From: an uncultured Latescibacterota bacterium
GTDB taxonomy: Bacteria > Latescibacterota > UBA2968
Length of the DNA: 64,000 nucleotides
Reading direction: 5' to 3'
Assembly: GCA_958295785.1 (NCBI GenBank)
Contig: OY282377.1
Span: 5,086,896 to 5,150,895 of the forward strand
Below, one piece after another: positions 34,501 to 42,730 of this stretch. How positions within the stretch are numbered: position 1 is the first letter of the stretch; every line of letters begins with the position of its first letter. The translations under genes and the position numbers were made by a program. Below the pieces are notes generated by a model. The model did no database searches and had not been told where the DNA came from. It was given only the letters and a program-made list of their open reading frames with translations.

Positions 34501-36116
34501 ATGTCCCAAATTGGGAGCGTAGTCCTCAAGGGTATAAATCGAGAGGGCAGGCTTGTTTTGAGTTGTTATCGGGCATACCGACTGAGTTCCGTAGCGAAGT
34601 TGCTAAGAAGCGTTATGCAGAGCTTGAACGAAAATTTAAAGCACCTCCATCTCCTCCGGGAGCCATAGAAGGCGGCACTGTTGTCTCTCCAATTGAAGAG
34701 TCAAAAGCGGAGAAGATGACGGATGAGCAATGGCTTAAAGCGATCAAAAGGTATGATTCGGAGATAGAACCTTTTGGGAAGGATCCCTTAAAGGGTGGTG
34801 CTCGGGAACTTGCAAGAATGTTGCAAGAATTTGTGACGAGAGAACCGGAACGATTTGCCCGTTTGAGTCTCAAGTTTCCATCAAACACGAATCCCTTTTA
34901 TATGACGTACACGCTCTTAGGTCTAAAACAAACAGAAGGATTAACCGATCTCAAACTGGATGTGTGTCGCAAGGCGTATTCAGAATCCCGTGCTGAGTAT
35001 GGAAAGGAAATTGCTGACTTGTTAGGCTCTATCGAGGAGTCGCTTCCCGACGACGCTGTACAAAGGCTTGACTGGTTAGCGACAGAACACCCCGAGCCAC
35101 AAAAGAAGTTATGGAATGAGGAAGCCACGGGCGGCACACCCTACTATGGAGGAGATGTACTTACTGCTGGTATCAACACGACACGCGGGCGTGCCGCTGA
35201 AGCGATTCGCAATCTCATTATACGAGATGCTACCTATGTTGAGCGGTTTCGCGCCACAATCGAAAAATTGAGTGGCGACAAAAGCATTGCCGTTCGTTCC
35301 TGTGCGGCCTCCGTGCTTTTATACGTCACCAATAGCGATTGGGAATTTGCTTTAGCGCAATTTGCCAAGCTCATTGAATTTCAGATCAGCCAAACTGACG
35401 GTGACCGCTTACTCGCGACTCCTTACATCGAACATTTTATCCATCATGGACTGCGCGAGCACTTTGATCGCCTTCAAGGTGTTGTCCAACGCATGTTGCG
35501 ATCAAAACTGCCCGAGATAAGTGAAATTGGTGCTCGGCTGGCCAGTCTCGCTGTTCTTTATCATCACGACGAAGCGGAAAATCTTGTGGAAGAAGCTCTC
35601 ACGGGCAATCCGTCCCAGAGACTCGGAGTCGCTAAGGTAGCATCTGCCAACATAGGCCAAGCGGATTTCCGACAATGGTCGGAACAGCAACTTCTGCGAC
35701 TTTTCAATGATAGCGATGAGAAGGTACGTCGAGAAGTTGCAATGTGTTTCCGTAGCCGTAGCTTGGAAGGGCAATCTCTGGAATCCTACGAAAATATGAT
35801 CGTCAAATTTTGCGATAGCGCGGCCTACCGAGAAAACTCGTCTTCCATACTCTACGCGCTTAAGGAATCTTCACATCGCCTGCCGGGTATCACGCATGTT
35901 GTATGCGAAAAATTTTTAGAACGGTTTAGCGACGAGGCGAGAGATATTCGCACAGGGCGAGCGGCAGATGTCCCGGACGTGGCAAAACTGATTGTTAGGA
36001 CATATCACCAACATCAAAAGGACAAGTGGGCTTCTCGGTGTCTCGACTTAATAGACCTGATGTGTCTCGAAAGAATGTCCGATATTAGTCGCAGTCTAAG
36101 CGAATACGAAAGGTGA
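31566..36116 (+). CDS. Avs-like STAND NTPase with N-terminal DUF4297/Cap4-type nuclease domain
   Basis: 1516 aa; ATG 31566 after AAGGAG. Residues ~1-130 look like a PD-(D/E)XK nuclease of the DUF4297/Cap4 type: SGNRYEQWWTVSQLIRIIEG, KAEFVITVGDQREL and HQTKRS with Q59-x-K61. A P-loop follows at G273 (TGKAGGGKTG) with Walker B near 344 (AVLVIDQLDAVS), then a long helical C-terminal half of about 1000 residues, probably HEAT/TPR-like repeats. This is the architecture of antiviral STAND proteins: a phage protein would bind the repeats, and the nuclease degrades DNA. It is more AT-rich than flanking genes and sits in a broken cysteine-desulfurase gene. Confidence 0.7.
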   Translation: MPLPGGPADKSGNRYEQWWTVSQLIRIIEGEADSIRIEDPTVDKAEFVITVGDQRELHQTKRSNPSGKWSLSALHGLLQTMFDVAKDKARFIFVSGSDAPELRELTERARNAKNVEEFESEFVRAQSKKKTLQQLKDIWNADTAKAYTILKRIEVRTIDERGIEDQVRASLSAQFLAEPKNICDALRSFAEDSIHRDINRKYLISHLLSSGFKRRQLAKPSDAPLLVDKATNRYLKITRQNLIRDTLIPRASTRELLAKIEEHESGCDCVLTGKAGGGKTGCVIEFVEALRQSNRAVLAFRLDRIEPVASTKALGKQLGLEESPTLVLAAAAESQSREAVLVIDQLDAVSTTSGRSSNFFDVVEDLLDEARGLLNGVKFHVVVVCREFDWENDHRLRRPLVKDHAKVSVTDFSLDEVKSMLRGSGFDDNLFDAKQLELLRLPQNLSLFLDTNYDPNSRPPFFSQKDLFDSYWKAKRQAVKDRTNSSSDDWMDVIQVLCNKMTESQQLSVLREPLDAFSPDYLNAMASEGVLSYDENRYGFGHEAFFDYCFARIFVSKNESLTEFLTKSEQHLFYRAQVRQVLIYLRDADLERYCKELSALLTDDKIRCHLKDLAIAVAVEVPNPKENEWDVLAPWIESELQAIKSGQPNPDKFASLVWNRFFFSQSWFQIADRKGLIADWLASENDHLVDRGVNYVRLHHEHSGDRVAELLEPFLGKGGDWPRRFNEVMQFADPSNSRRFFDLFLTLIDNGTLDDTDTNSNFGLVSHRLEQARPDWIPEVVAHWLQRRASVIRNNKDDKGELNWYNFFNSHNGQANNIYDSASKTPEEFVQHVLPVVLEIVDEATVHKKENTPPKRDAVWWRVDWFDSEYISIDQACINGLAVAVEKLAEQKSERIGAILADLRSRDTYVANFLLLRAYTAGAKHFADDAVSELCNKTWRFQCGYSSSPRWVAIQLIKAVTPLCSEENRARLEKAILAHVPNWERSPQGYKSRGQACFELLSGIPTEFRSEVAKKRYAELERKFKAPPSPPGAIEGGTVVSPIEESKAEKMTDEQWLKAIKRYDSEIEPFGKDPLKGGARELARMLQEFVTREPERFARLSLKFPSNTNPFYMTYTLLGLKQTEGLTDLKLDVCRKAYSESRAEYGKEIADLLGSIEESLPDDAVQRLDWLATEHPEPQKKLWNEEATGGTPYYGGDVLTAGINTTRGRAAEAIRNLIIRDATYVERFRATIEKLSGDKSIAVRSCAASVLLYVTNSDWEFALAQFAKLIEFQISQTDGDRLLATPYIEHFIHHGLREHFDRLQGVVQRMLRSKLPEISEIGARLASLAVLYHHDEAENLVEEALTGNPSQRLGVAKVASANIGQADFRQWSEQQLLRLFNDSDEKVRREVAMCFRSRSLEGQSLESYENMIVKFCDSAAYRENSSSILYALKESSHRLPGITHVVCEKFLERFSDEARDIRTGRAADVPDVAKLIVRTYHQHQKDKWASRCLDLIDLMCLERMSDISRSLSEYER

Positions 36117-36236
36117 CACCAAATCATTGAAGTACTGTTTTGCCCCTATCAGCCGTAAGGACAAGCCCCCGTTCCTGTCCTCATACCCGGTGGTGCAGGC
36201 TGATCGCTGATCGCTATTCCCATCGGATAAACACAC

Positions 36237-36395
36237 ATGAAAACCCTCCCCACATGGATGCAACCCTATCTTGCGCGTATCGCGTGCTATCTGCGGCGCG
36301 TTTCCGAATGGCTCGGGCAACGTGCGGCGATTCGGCCCTACCTCGCACGTATTGCGATCTACTGCGCGATTTGTAGCGAGAATACCAATTTTGAA
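36237..36395 (+). pseudogene. remnant of a PBP1A-like gene (both ends fused)
   Basis: Begins MKTLPTW, similar to the MKTIHTW start of the gene at 28986. It continues to ARIAIYCAIC, matching RFALYCAIC, and then jumps to GAGAATACCAATTTTGA, which resembles the extreme 3' end of that gene (GAGAATACCAGTTTTGA). So a second copy seems to have lost everything between. The similarity is short and read by eye. 36117-36236 contains nothing else I recognise. Confidence 0.5.
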
Positions 36396-36419
36396 CGCCA
36401 AAAGAAAAATGAGACCGCA

Positions 36420-36569
36420 ATGCCGGATGAACTGCGGCCAGAATATGATTTGAGAAACTTGCGGGTGCGAAAAGTTGGACGCGGGCGAAAGTCCTTTGGT
36501 AGATCAGTCGTCCAATTGGCAAACCAGGTATTTCCAGACGCAAAGTCTGTGAATGAAGAACGGGGTTGA
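36420..36569 (+). CDS. small antitoxin-like protein, 49 aa
   Basis: MPDELRPEYDLRNLRVRKVG then RGRKSFGRS, ending FPDAKSVNEERG. This matches a small family I know from cyanobacteria and relatives, usually annotated hypothetical or antitoxin-like and often beside BrnT/PIN-type toxins. The family normally has a longer VRLEPDVAEVFPDADSVNEAL stretch; here SVVQLANQVFPDAKSVNE is shorter, so an internal deletion is possible. No toxin gene follows; an IS begins 76 bp later. Confidence 0.5.
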   Translation: MPDELRPEYDLRNLRVRKVGRGRKSFGRSVVQLANQVFPDAKSVNEERG

Positions 36570-36645
36570 AAATCACGGCCGGATATAACCCGTCCGTTTT
36601 TAGGTTATGTCTTGTCACCTTGCACAAGCCCAAACCTTTAAGTAT

Positions 36646-37737
36646 TAGGACTTACGCAATCTCCATTGGAATATGAGGTGCTTTGAGTTGTTGTCTCAAG
36701 AAGTCAGCCAGCCCTCGGTATTTGACTTGATAAATGGTTTGTCCTGTTTGATAGGCCACCTGCGCGAGTCGAATCCAAACGAACATCGCACACCCCATAT
36801 GATTTCGTACCATGCGTGCCAACCGACATGGACCCTTTTCAAGCCCGGTCACTTGTTTGACTTCGCGGTGAAATGGCTCAATTTTCCATCGCCTGTGACA
36901 CACCTGTTGTACCCCTGAAGAATCGTTTTGAGCATGGTCGTTGGTCACGACATACGCCGTGCGTCTATCAGAAGACGCCACTCGGAATCATTTCACTTTG
37001 TGGTCTTTGGGAAACCCTCTGATTTTAATTGGCTTGCCTTGTTTGCGATCCGCTTGAGTCCAAGTTAAGCTATCTACGCGCTGGTAGGGGGTTGTGCCTG
37101 CCGAATCGTCCACGCGCCGGTTCGTCTTGAGGGGACAAGAATAGGTTTTTTGCATCTGCTCTCTGTGTAACATGACCGTTTTTGTCGCATACCAACTGTC
37201 CATCAAGACCCCGGTAAAAGGAAGGCGCTTCTGATAGACCCACACAGAGCGCATGTCCTTGAGATGATCCAATTTGGTTTTGCCATCGCCTTGCGGGTCA
37301 TAAATCCGATCGTCAATCAGCCAGAACCGATCCTCTTGCGGATGGACATAGACACATGTGACCCCCCCGATGCCGTTGATGACGCCTTGGGCGTTGCCGC
37401 TATATTGACGACGCACTCACGCGATCTTGCGTGCGTGTCGCTTGTCTAAAACCGTGTCATCAAAGATCACATCGCCTTCAGGCGTCAACGCGATGGGGGC
37501 TTTGACGTGTTCCCACACCAAGCGGGGTGGAATACGCTCACCGGCGAGATAGCGGTTGATCCTATCATGACTGAACCCTTCGCTATGGTCGGCGAAATGG
37601 GTCAGGGTATCGTTGAGGGGACTGCTAAGCAGATACTGACAGGAATCCAAACGCGTCGGTTGGCGCATTGACACCTCCTCAAAGTGATAAATTTTACGGA
37701 ATTGCACCCTTTTTTAACTCAGCATGCGTAAGTCCTA
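36646..37737 (-). mobile_element. IS701-like insertion sequence, copy B (decayed)
   Basis: Same 1092-bp length and same TAGGACTTACGCA ends as copies A and C, but with many substitutions. The flanks (AGTAT left, TTAAT right) are not a duplication. This is an older copy or one involved in a later rearrangement. Confidence 0.92.
36652..37668 (-). pseudogene. IS701-like transposase with two nonsense mutations
   Basis: Aligned codon by codon with the intact copies. Leu codon TTA has become TGA at 37417-37419 (after KIA) and again at 36985-36987 (after DHKVK). There is no frameshift across the gene. Further amino-acid changes are scattered along it. Start equivalent to the ATG at 37668. Inactive, though its ends could still be used in trans by the intact copies. 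Confidence 0.9.
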
Positions 37738-37791
37738 TTAATATTATCACGATCAAAAAAGTTCTTTACCACTGATGAGACAGAAGCGATT

Positions 37792-38955
37792 ATGATTCAG
37801 CATTTACCATATTCAGATCAACTTGATGTTGCCGCACTGAGCGGATTGTTCAGGCATACGACCAATTCGTACAAGTATCTCTTTTTTCTTTCTCTTTTGA
37901 CTTTGCTAAAGGAAAGAAACTTCGAGGTTGATAACGGCATTCTGTTGAGGGATATAGAGACTGAAATGCTGGTCACTGCATGGTATCCGCATGTCTTTTT
38001 TAAACTGTCATTTGGCACTCAGGACAAAATATCTTCAGCTTTGAGACTGATTCCAATTATTGACGACGATCAGAATTTGTTATCTAAAACGGGACGCAAG
38101 AAGTTGCGGAAGCACGTTGCTTTTTATGGCGAAAAATTGGATTACAAATTGATGCGTTATGTACCCAATCGAATTTTGCGACCATTTTTCGCTCGAGAAA
38201 CCAAGGGAATGTCGGATCATATAGTAAACCAAGCAATTTTTGAACTTGTTGCTAAACAGTTTCAAAAACGGCGTCCACTCTTCCGTTTTGACGAAGCGGT
38301 GTATAGATTAGATAGCAGATCATCTCATGAATGTATCTTTTTTCATTCAGACTGGATGGCTTATTTGAAGCAACATCTGACAATTATTGAGGGTTGGGCA
38401 CTATGGCACTGGGCAGATTATATGCAACGACGCAACCCCGGTATTCCAGCTATAACGCGGAAATTGTTTCCTCCTGATCGGAGGGAATCTCTTAATGCAC
38501 AGCGCAAATTCTGGAACACTGTCATTGATGAAACGGATATCCAATGTATTTACACAGAAAAAAAGCTGGATCGCCGTTATGAATTGGATCACTTTTTGCC
38601 CTGGAAATTTGTGGCACACAATCAGTTGTGGAATCTCATTCCCGTTGATCCCAGTGCAAACAGTTCTAAAAGTGACTGTCTCCCTTCAGAAATATACATT
38701 GACCGCTTAGCTGAAACCCAGCATGCCGCGTTGTCTATAGCTCGAGATAGTTTCAGCGATGACAAGTGGAAAAAAAAAGTTGAGCCTTATATTTCAGACC
38801 TGTATATTGATCATCCTGACGACACTCTGGATTGTGAAAAATTGAAATTTTCCTACCGCAGAACATTGAAGCCGCTGATGTCAATAGCAGAACAGCAGGG
38901 GTTTCAACGGGAATGGACTTATGGAAAGCATACGGTGGACCTGATGAAGCCGTGA
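37792..38955 (+). CDS. HNH endonuclease-domain protein
   Basis: 387 aa. The C-terminal third has an HNH-type core: CIYTEKKLDRRYELDHFLPW, then HNQLWNLIPVDPSANSSKSD, with paired acidic/His residues and Asn. The N-terminal half (LLKERNF, MLVTAWYPHVFFKLSFGTQD) is conserved-looking but unnamed to me. The last ~11 codons (YGKHTVDLMKP) come from an out-of-frame join with a McrA-type remnant starting at 38922, so the native C-terminus may be lost. Position between an IS and a CBASS operon suggests a defence nuclease. Confidence 0.7.
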   Translation: MIQHLPYSDQLDVAALSGLFRHTTNSYKYLFFLSLLTLLKERNFEVDNGILLRDIETEMLVTAWYPHVFFKLSFGTQDKISSALRLIPIIDDDQNLLSKTGRKKLRKHVAFYGEKLDYKLMRYVPNRILRPFFARETKGMSDHIVNQAIFELVAKQFQKRRPLFRFDEAVYRLDSRSSHECIFFHSDWMAYLKQHLTIIEGWALWHWADYMQRRNPGIPAITRKLFPPDRRESLNAQRKFWNTVIDETDIQCIYTEKKLDRRYELDHFLPWKFVAHNQLWNLIPVDPSANSSKSDCLPSEIYIDRLAETQHAALSIARDSFSDDKWKKKVEPYISDLYIDHPDDTLDCEKLKFSYRRTLKPLMSIAEQQGFQREWTYGKHTVDLMKP

Positions 38956-39026
38956 ATGGCTTGGCTCTCTACTTGCTCCACCACAAGCTAAGAGAGGTGT
39001 TTCAAGGAGATTACCGAGAGTTGTAA
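38922..39026 (+). pseudogene. remnant of an McrA-type (phosphorothioate-sensing) HNH enzyme
   Basis: A 35-codon frame reads WKAYGGPDEAVNGLALYLLH then HKL, then REVFQGDYREL and stop. It equals two separated parts of the better copy at 45747-46094 with about 63 codons deleted between. It overlaps the end of the HNH gene in another frame. Confidence 0.85.
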
Positions 39027-39122
39027 TCTGCCGGGTGTCCTTTACTGGAGCATTTTTTAGACAAACCTCGGGGCATGTGAGAAACCGAAGCCAATTTCAA
39101 AATGTGTTGAAAGGAAAAAACT

Positions 39123-40103
39123 ATGGCAAATGTCCAGACGTACTTTAACAAGTTTCATGATACCATCAGGAGGAGTTACGCTGACAACCGCACTCTGAGG
39201 GATAAGAGGGATTTGCTTTTGAAGGATTTGCGAGATAGTCTGCGAAGGTACTTCCAAGCCTATACAAGAACTCCGAGATGCGATATGTTTAATCAGGGAA
39301 GTTACGCGATGGGTACGGGTATTGAACCGCTTCCCAGTGAAGATTATGATATTGATGTCGGATTGGTTTTTCATATTTCAAATGTCAACTATTCACCTAT
39401 CCAAGTCAAACAGTGGGTTTATGAGGCATTGGAATCTGGGAACAGAACGGTAGAGTACAAACGTCCTTGCATAAGAGTTCAATATCATCAGGCCGGAGCG
39501 GAAGCCTATCATGTTGATTTTGCCGTCTATTCAGGAAAAGACTATAACCCGGATAATCAAACCTATCTGGCGAAAGGCTTTATAGGTTCAAAACCAGAAA
39601 ATCAAGTTTGGGAAAATTCAGAACCGAATCGACTTATAGAAGTCTTCCAACAAAAATTTCACAATCAGGAAAAACATCGCGACCAATTTAGACGAGTCAT
39701 ACGCTTTCTGAAAAGGTGGAAAGACGTTAATTTTTCTTTTCCAGGGAACGACCGTCCAACCGGAATTGCGATGACAGCGTGTGCCATGAACTGGTTTCAG
39801 GTAGGAACTGTTTATAATCCCAATGATGGAAAATGGTACTATGATGATTTAACAGCACTCAAAAATCTTACTAGATCAATTATCAACCAGTTTAATCTTT
39901 GGTCAGGTCGCATGAGTGTCCAACTACCTGTCCCGCCATCCAATGATCTGTTTGAGAAAATGAGTGACAGGCAGATGGAGAACTTCAAAAACAGGCTTGC
40001 AACACTCGTGAATCATTTAACTCAGGCGGAAGGAACTTTTGACACGGCTTCGGCCTGTCGCATTTTACAGCACATTTTCGGAGATGACTTTCCATCCCCA
40101 TAA
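39123..40103 (+). CDS. CD-NTase (cGAS/DncV-like nucleotidyltransferase), CBASS
   Basis: 326 aa; ATG 39123 after AAAGGA. The nucleotidyltransferase signature is complete: G59-S60 in NQGSYAMGTG, the D76-x-D78 pair in SEDYDIDVGLVF, and a third Asp at 132 in YHVDFAVY. The SMODS-type C-terminal helices follow. On phage infection such enzymes make a cyclic di- or trinucleotide. The product cannot be deduced. The effector gene lies 28 bp downstream. No Cap2/Cap3 or Cap6/Cap7 genes are next to it, so this is a minimal type I-like layout. Confidence 0.9.
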   Translation: MANVQTYFNKFHDTIRRSYADNRTLRDKRDLLLKDLRDSLRRYFQAYTRTPRCDMFNQGSYAMGTGIEPLPSEDYDIDVGLVFHISNVNYSPIQVKQWVYEALESGNRTVEYKRPCIRVQYHQAGAEAYHVDFAVYSGKDYNPDNQTYLAKGFIGSKPENQVWENSEPNRLIEVFQQKFHNQEKHRDQFRRVIRFLKRWKDVNFSFPGNDRPTGIAMTACAMNWFQVGTVYNPNDGKWYYDDLTALKNLTRSIINQFNLWSGRMSVQLPVPPSNDLFEKMSDRQMENFKNRLATLVNHLTQAEGTFDTASACRILQHIFGDDFPSP

Positions 40104-40131
40104 CAAACAAGACCGAAAGGAATTCAGACCT

Positions 40132-41292
40132 ATGGTTGCTAAAAAGGAATCGAAACCCAAGATTAACCGTAAAAAGGTGCCAGAGCATACTCGGCTAAAA
40201 TTATGGGTCAAGTCAGCAGGGCGTTGCGAATTTAGTGGATGTAACGAACCCGTTTGGCGCAATGACTTGACGTTGAATGACGGAAATTTTGGAGAAGTGG
40301 CTCATATTATTGCGGCAAGAGAAGATGGCCCGAGAGGTAGTGAAGATTCGGCAAATTTGCAAATCGATTTTTCCAACCTCATGCTCTTGTGTCAACGGTG
40401 CCATAAGGAGATTGACGATAACCCTGAGAAATATCCAGCAGAGTTGTTGCGCCAGTGGAAACAGGAACATGAGAACAGAATTGAGACTCAAACAAGCTAT
40501 TCAGAGGATATTCATAAATCTACGGTTGTGTTGTTCACTGTCAAAATTAAAGACCGGATTACTCCAATTAACTCTGAAGCCTACCGCAACGCAATGTCCC
40601 CCAAATATCCAGTTGGCAAAGGAATTAAAATTGACAATCAGGATTTTGACCGTCATGGTGGGGAAGCTGACTGGGCTGCTTATGCGAGAGTCATAGAGAA
40701 AAAAATCAAATCGCATTTTGAAGAAGGAATAGATGAACAAGCGATTAAACATATCTCCGTGTTTGCTATTGGGCCTATGCCACTTCTGATGTTTTTGGGT
40801 AAATGCATCGGCGACACCATTCCAGCGGATTTATACCAAGCACACAGAAATATTGACGATACGAGTCGGACTTGGTCATGGTGCGAGGAACAAGAAAAGC
40901 AGCCTTTTTACTTTGTGAACCCCATTTGCGTCAATGAAAATAGTGATAAGGTTGCAATCATATTGGCATTAAGCGATGCAATCAAAAAAAATAAATATGC
41001 TAATTTAGTCGATAAAACTTTTAGCCTTTATGAGATAACTATCGAAAATCCGTCTCCACATTTTTTGAAAAATCCTAAGCAACTAGAACGTTTCAGTAAT
41101 GAGTACAGGAAGTTACTCAATGAGGTTCAAGCTACTCACGGGCGTCGTTGCAAAGTCTTCATTTTACCCGCAGTCCCTGTATCAATTGCGGTTGAATGTG
41201 GACGGGTTATTTTGCCAACAAAGGATCCAGAGATTTTCGCGTGTGAATATTATGATCAGGGTGGTTTTAGAAAAGTTCTAAAAATAAACTGA
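40132..41292 (+). CDS. Cap5: HNH-SAVED CBASS effector
   Basis: 386 aa; ATG 40132 with GAAAGG upstream. The N-terminal HNH has C32-x4-C37 (GRCEFSGCNEP), H58 in EVAHIIAAREDG, N82 and C87-x2-C90-H91 (LLCQRCHKEID). From about residue 145 the SAVED-type fold follows: FAIGPMPLLMFLGKCIGDT, DLYQAHR and FILPAVPVSIAVECGRV. SAVED binds the cyclic nucleotide and the HNH domain then cuts double-stranded DNA. Together with the CD-NTase it forms a complete two-protein CBASS. Confidence 0.9.
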   Translation: MVAKKESKPKINRKKVPEHTRLKLWVKSAGRCEFSGCNEPVWRNDLTLNDGNFGEVAHIIAAREDGPRGSEDSANLQIDFSNLMLLCQRCHKEIDDNPEKYPAELLRQWKQEHENRIETQTSYSEDIHKSTVVLFTVKIKDRITPINSEAYRNAMSPKYPVGKGIKIDNQDFDRHGGEADWAAYARVIEKKIKSHFEEGIDEQAIKHISVFAIGPMPLLMFLGKCIGDTIPADLYQAHRNIDDTSRTWSWCEEQEKQPFYFVNPICVNENSDKVAIILALSDAIKKNKYANLVDKTFSLYEITIENPSPHFLKNPKQLERFSNEYRKLLNEVQATHGRRCKVFILPAVPVSIAVECGRVILPTKDPEIFACEYYDQGGFRKVLKIN

Positions 41293-41330
41293 CAACTTTT
41301 GATTAGGAATCGCAGAACGAGATATTTCTA

Positions 41331-42563
41331 ATGAAAAATCCACACGAATTAATTCCCGCACTGAGAGCTTGCATGGGCGATTGGATCTATTATGTAACAT
41401 TTCTACAGATGGATCAAATCGCTGACAGGATCCATCTTGCTCAAGAAATCCATTCAAGTGCAATACTTAAGGATATGATCCAGCATCAGATTACCAACAG
41501 GTCGGCTCAAATCTCGGAATACTTGTTATCACAGCCTCAGCGATTTTTCAATGCCCTCATCGTCGGGGTCTATGGCGGTGCGCCCGAATGGTATGAATTG
41601 AAAATTGGCAAAAATCCCCAGTTTGAGGCAGACGCGCTCCCGAAAGCGTTGGATGGCGTCCTCGGCTTCCTTCGGCTCAATGGGACAGAGACCCTCTTTG
41701 CAATTGATGGACAGCACCGCGTGCAAGGCATGAAACATGCCCTTGAGAAAAACGAGGAATTGAAGCGCGAAGAAGTGAGCGTCATCTTCGTCGCACATCG
41801 CAACGATCAATCCGGGATGGAGCGGACGCGCCGTCTTTTTTCTACGTTGAATCGGTATGCCAAACCCGTCAGCAAAAGCGAAATCATCGCGTTGGATGAG
41901 GACGACATCATCGCAATTACGACGCGGGAATTGGTTGAGAAACATCCGCTTTTTCAAGAGAAAATTTCACTGGCAAAAACAAAAGCGGTGGCAGTCAAAG
42001 ACAACAGGAGTTTCACAACGATCATTACCCTCTACGATGTCTTGGAAATTCTATTTAGAAAGAAGGATTGGAATAAATTTAAGAGGCAACGCCCAGAGGA
42101 TGAGATTATCGCTGAATATTATGCCCAAAGTGAACAATTCTGGAACGCGATGGCCGAACATTTTCCACCGCTAAAGAAAGTTCGCAACAGCCGCCCGGGC
42201 GATAATATCGCTGGACATTATCGCCATAGAAAGGGTGGACATCTGCTGTTTAGACCTGTCGGGCTTCTCATTGTCGCCTATGTTGTCAGGCACGCCAAGG
42301 ATTCGGGTTTGAGCGAAAGCGAAGCGATCAAACGGATCTCGAATATCTCGATGGAACTGACAGACGAACCCTGGGTAGGCTTGCTTTGGGACAACACCAA
42401 TCAGCGCATGATCACCGCATCGCCGAACCAAAAAGTGGCAAAGCAACTCCTTTTTCATCGCATCGGTGGCGACCTTCGGGAAATGAAAACGAGCGAACAA
42501 GACCTTCGGCGGGAATACGCGGGGTTGCTCAACAAAATGGAATCGGACGTGCGCTTAGACTGA
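41331..42563 (+). CDS. DndB-like DGQHR-domain protein
   Basis: 410 aa; ATG 41331, 38 bp after Cap5, with a weak ribosome site. The signature FAIDGQHRVQGMKHAL has D126-G-Q-H-R130, and RRLFSTLNRYAKPVSKSE matches the DndB group linked to DNA phosphorothioation. Same strand and spacing make it the third gene of the CBASS operon. The first ~200 nt are AT-rich like the CBASS genes while the rest is GC-richer. No dndACDE genes are in the window. A bidirectional-type hairpin at 42621 follows. Confidence 0.75.
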   Translation: MKNPHELIPALRACMGDWIYYVTFLQMDQIADRIHLAQEIHSSAILKDMIQHQITNRSAQISEYLLSQPQRFFNALIVGVYGGAPEWYELKIGKNPQFEADALPKALDGVLGFLRLNGTETLFAIDGQHRVQGMKHALEKNEELKREEVSVIFVAHRNDQSGMERTRRLFSTLNRYAKPVSKSEIIALDEDDIIAITTRELVEKHPLFQEKISLAKTKAVAVKDNRSFTTIITLYDVLEILFRKKDWNKFKRQRPEDEIIAEYYAQSEQFWNAMAEHFPPLKKVRNSRPGDNIAGHYRHRKGGHLLFRPVGLLIVAYVVRHAKDSGLSESEAIKRISNISMELTDEPWVGLLWDNTNQRMITASPNQKVAKQLLFHRIGGDLREMKTSEQDLRREYAGLLNKMESDVRLD

Positions 42564-42620
42564 AATGCGTTGCCCAACACGTCGGTGGCAGATCGAAATA
42601 TTGAAAACATTGACAATGTG

Positions 42621-42649
42621 AAAAGCCCGATGTTGTCTATCGGGCTTTT
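42621..42649. terminator. hairpin terminator between the DGQHR gene and cas6
   Basis: AAAAGCCCGAT and ATCGGGCTTTT around a 7-nt loop, symmetrical so usable from both strands. Related copies are at 49611 and 51685. Confidence 0.88.
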
Positions 42650-42730
42650 GGTTTGTGGCCGAAGGGATCGGCGATGATTTGGGAGTTCGCCGAGGATCTG
42701 CGGGATTTGATCGGGATTCGCGGATTCGCC

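Noticed and set aside
36652-37707. Three separate small genes in the decayed IS701-like copy
   Set aside because: They are one transposase frame with two in-frame TGA codons (TTA to TGA), so they are treated as a single pseudogene.
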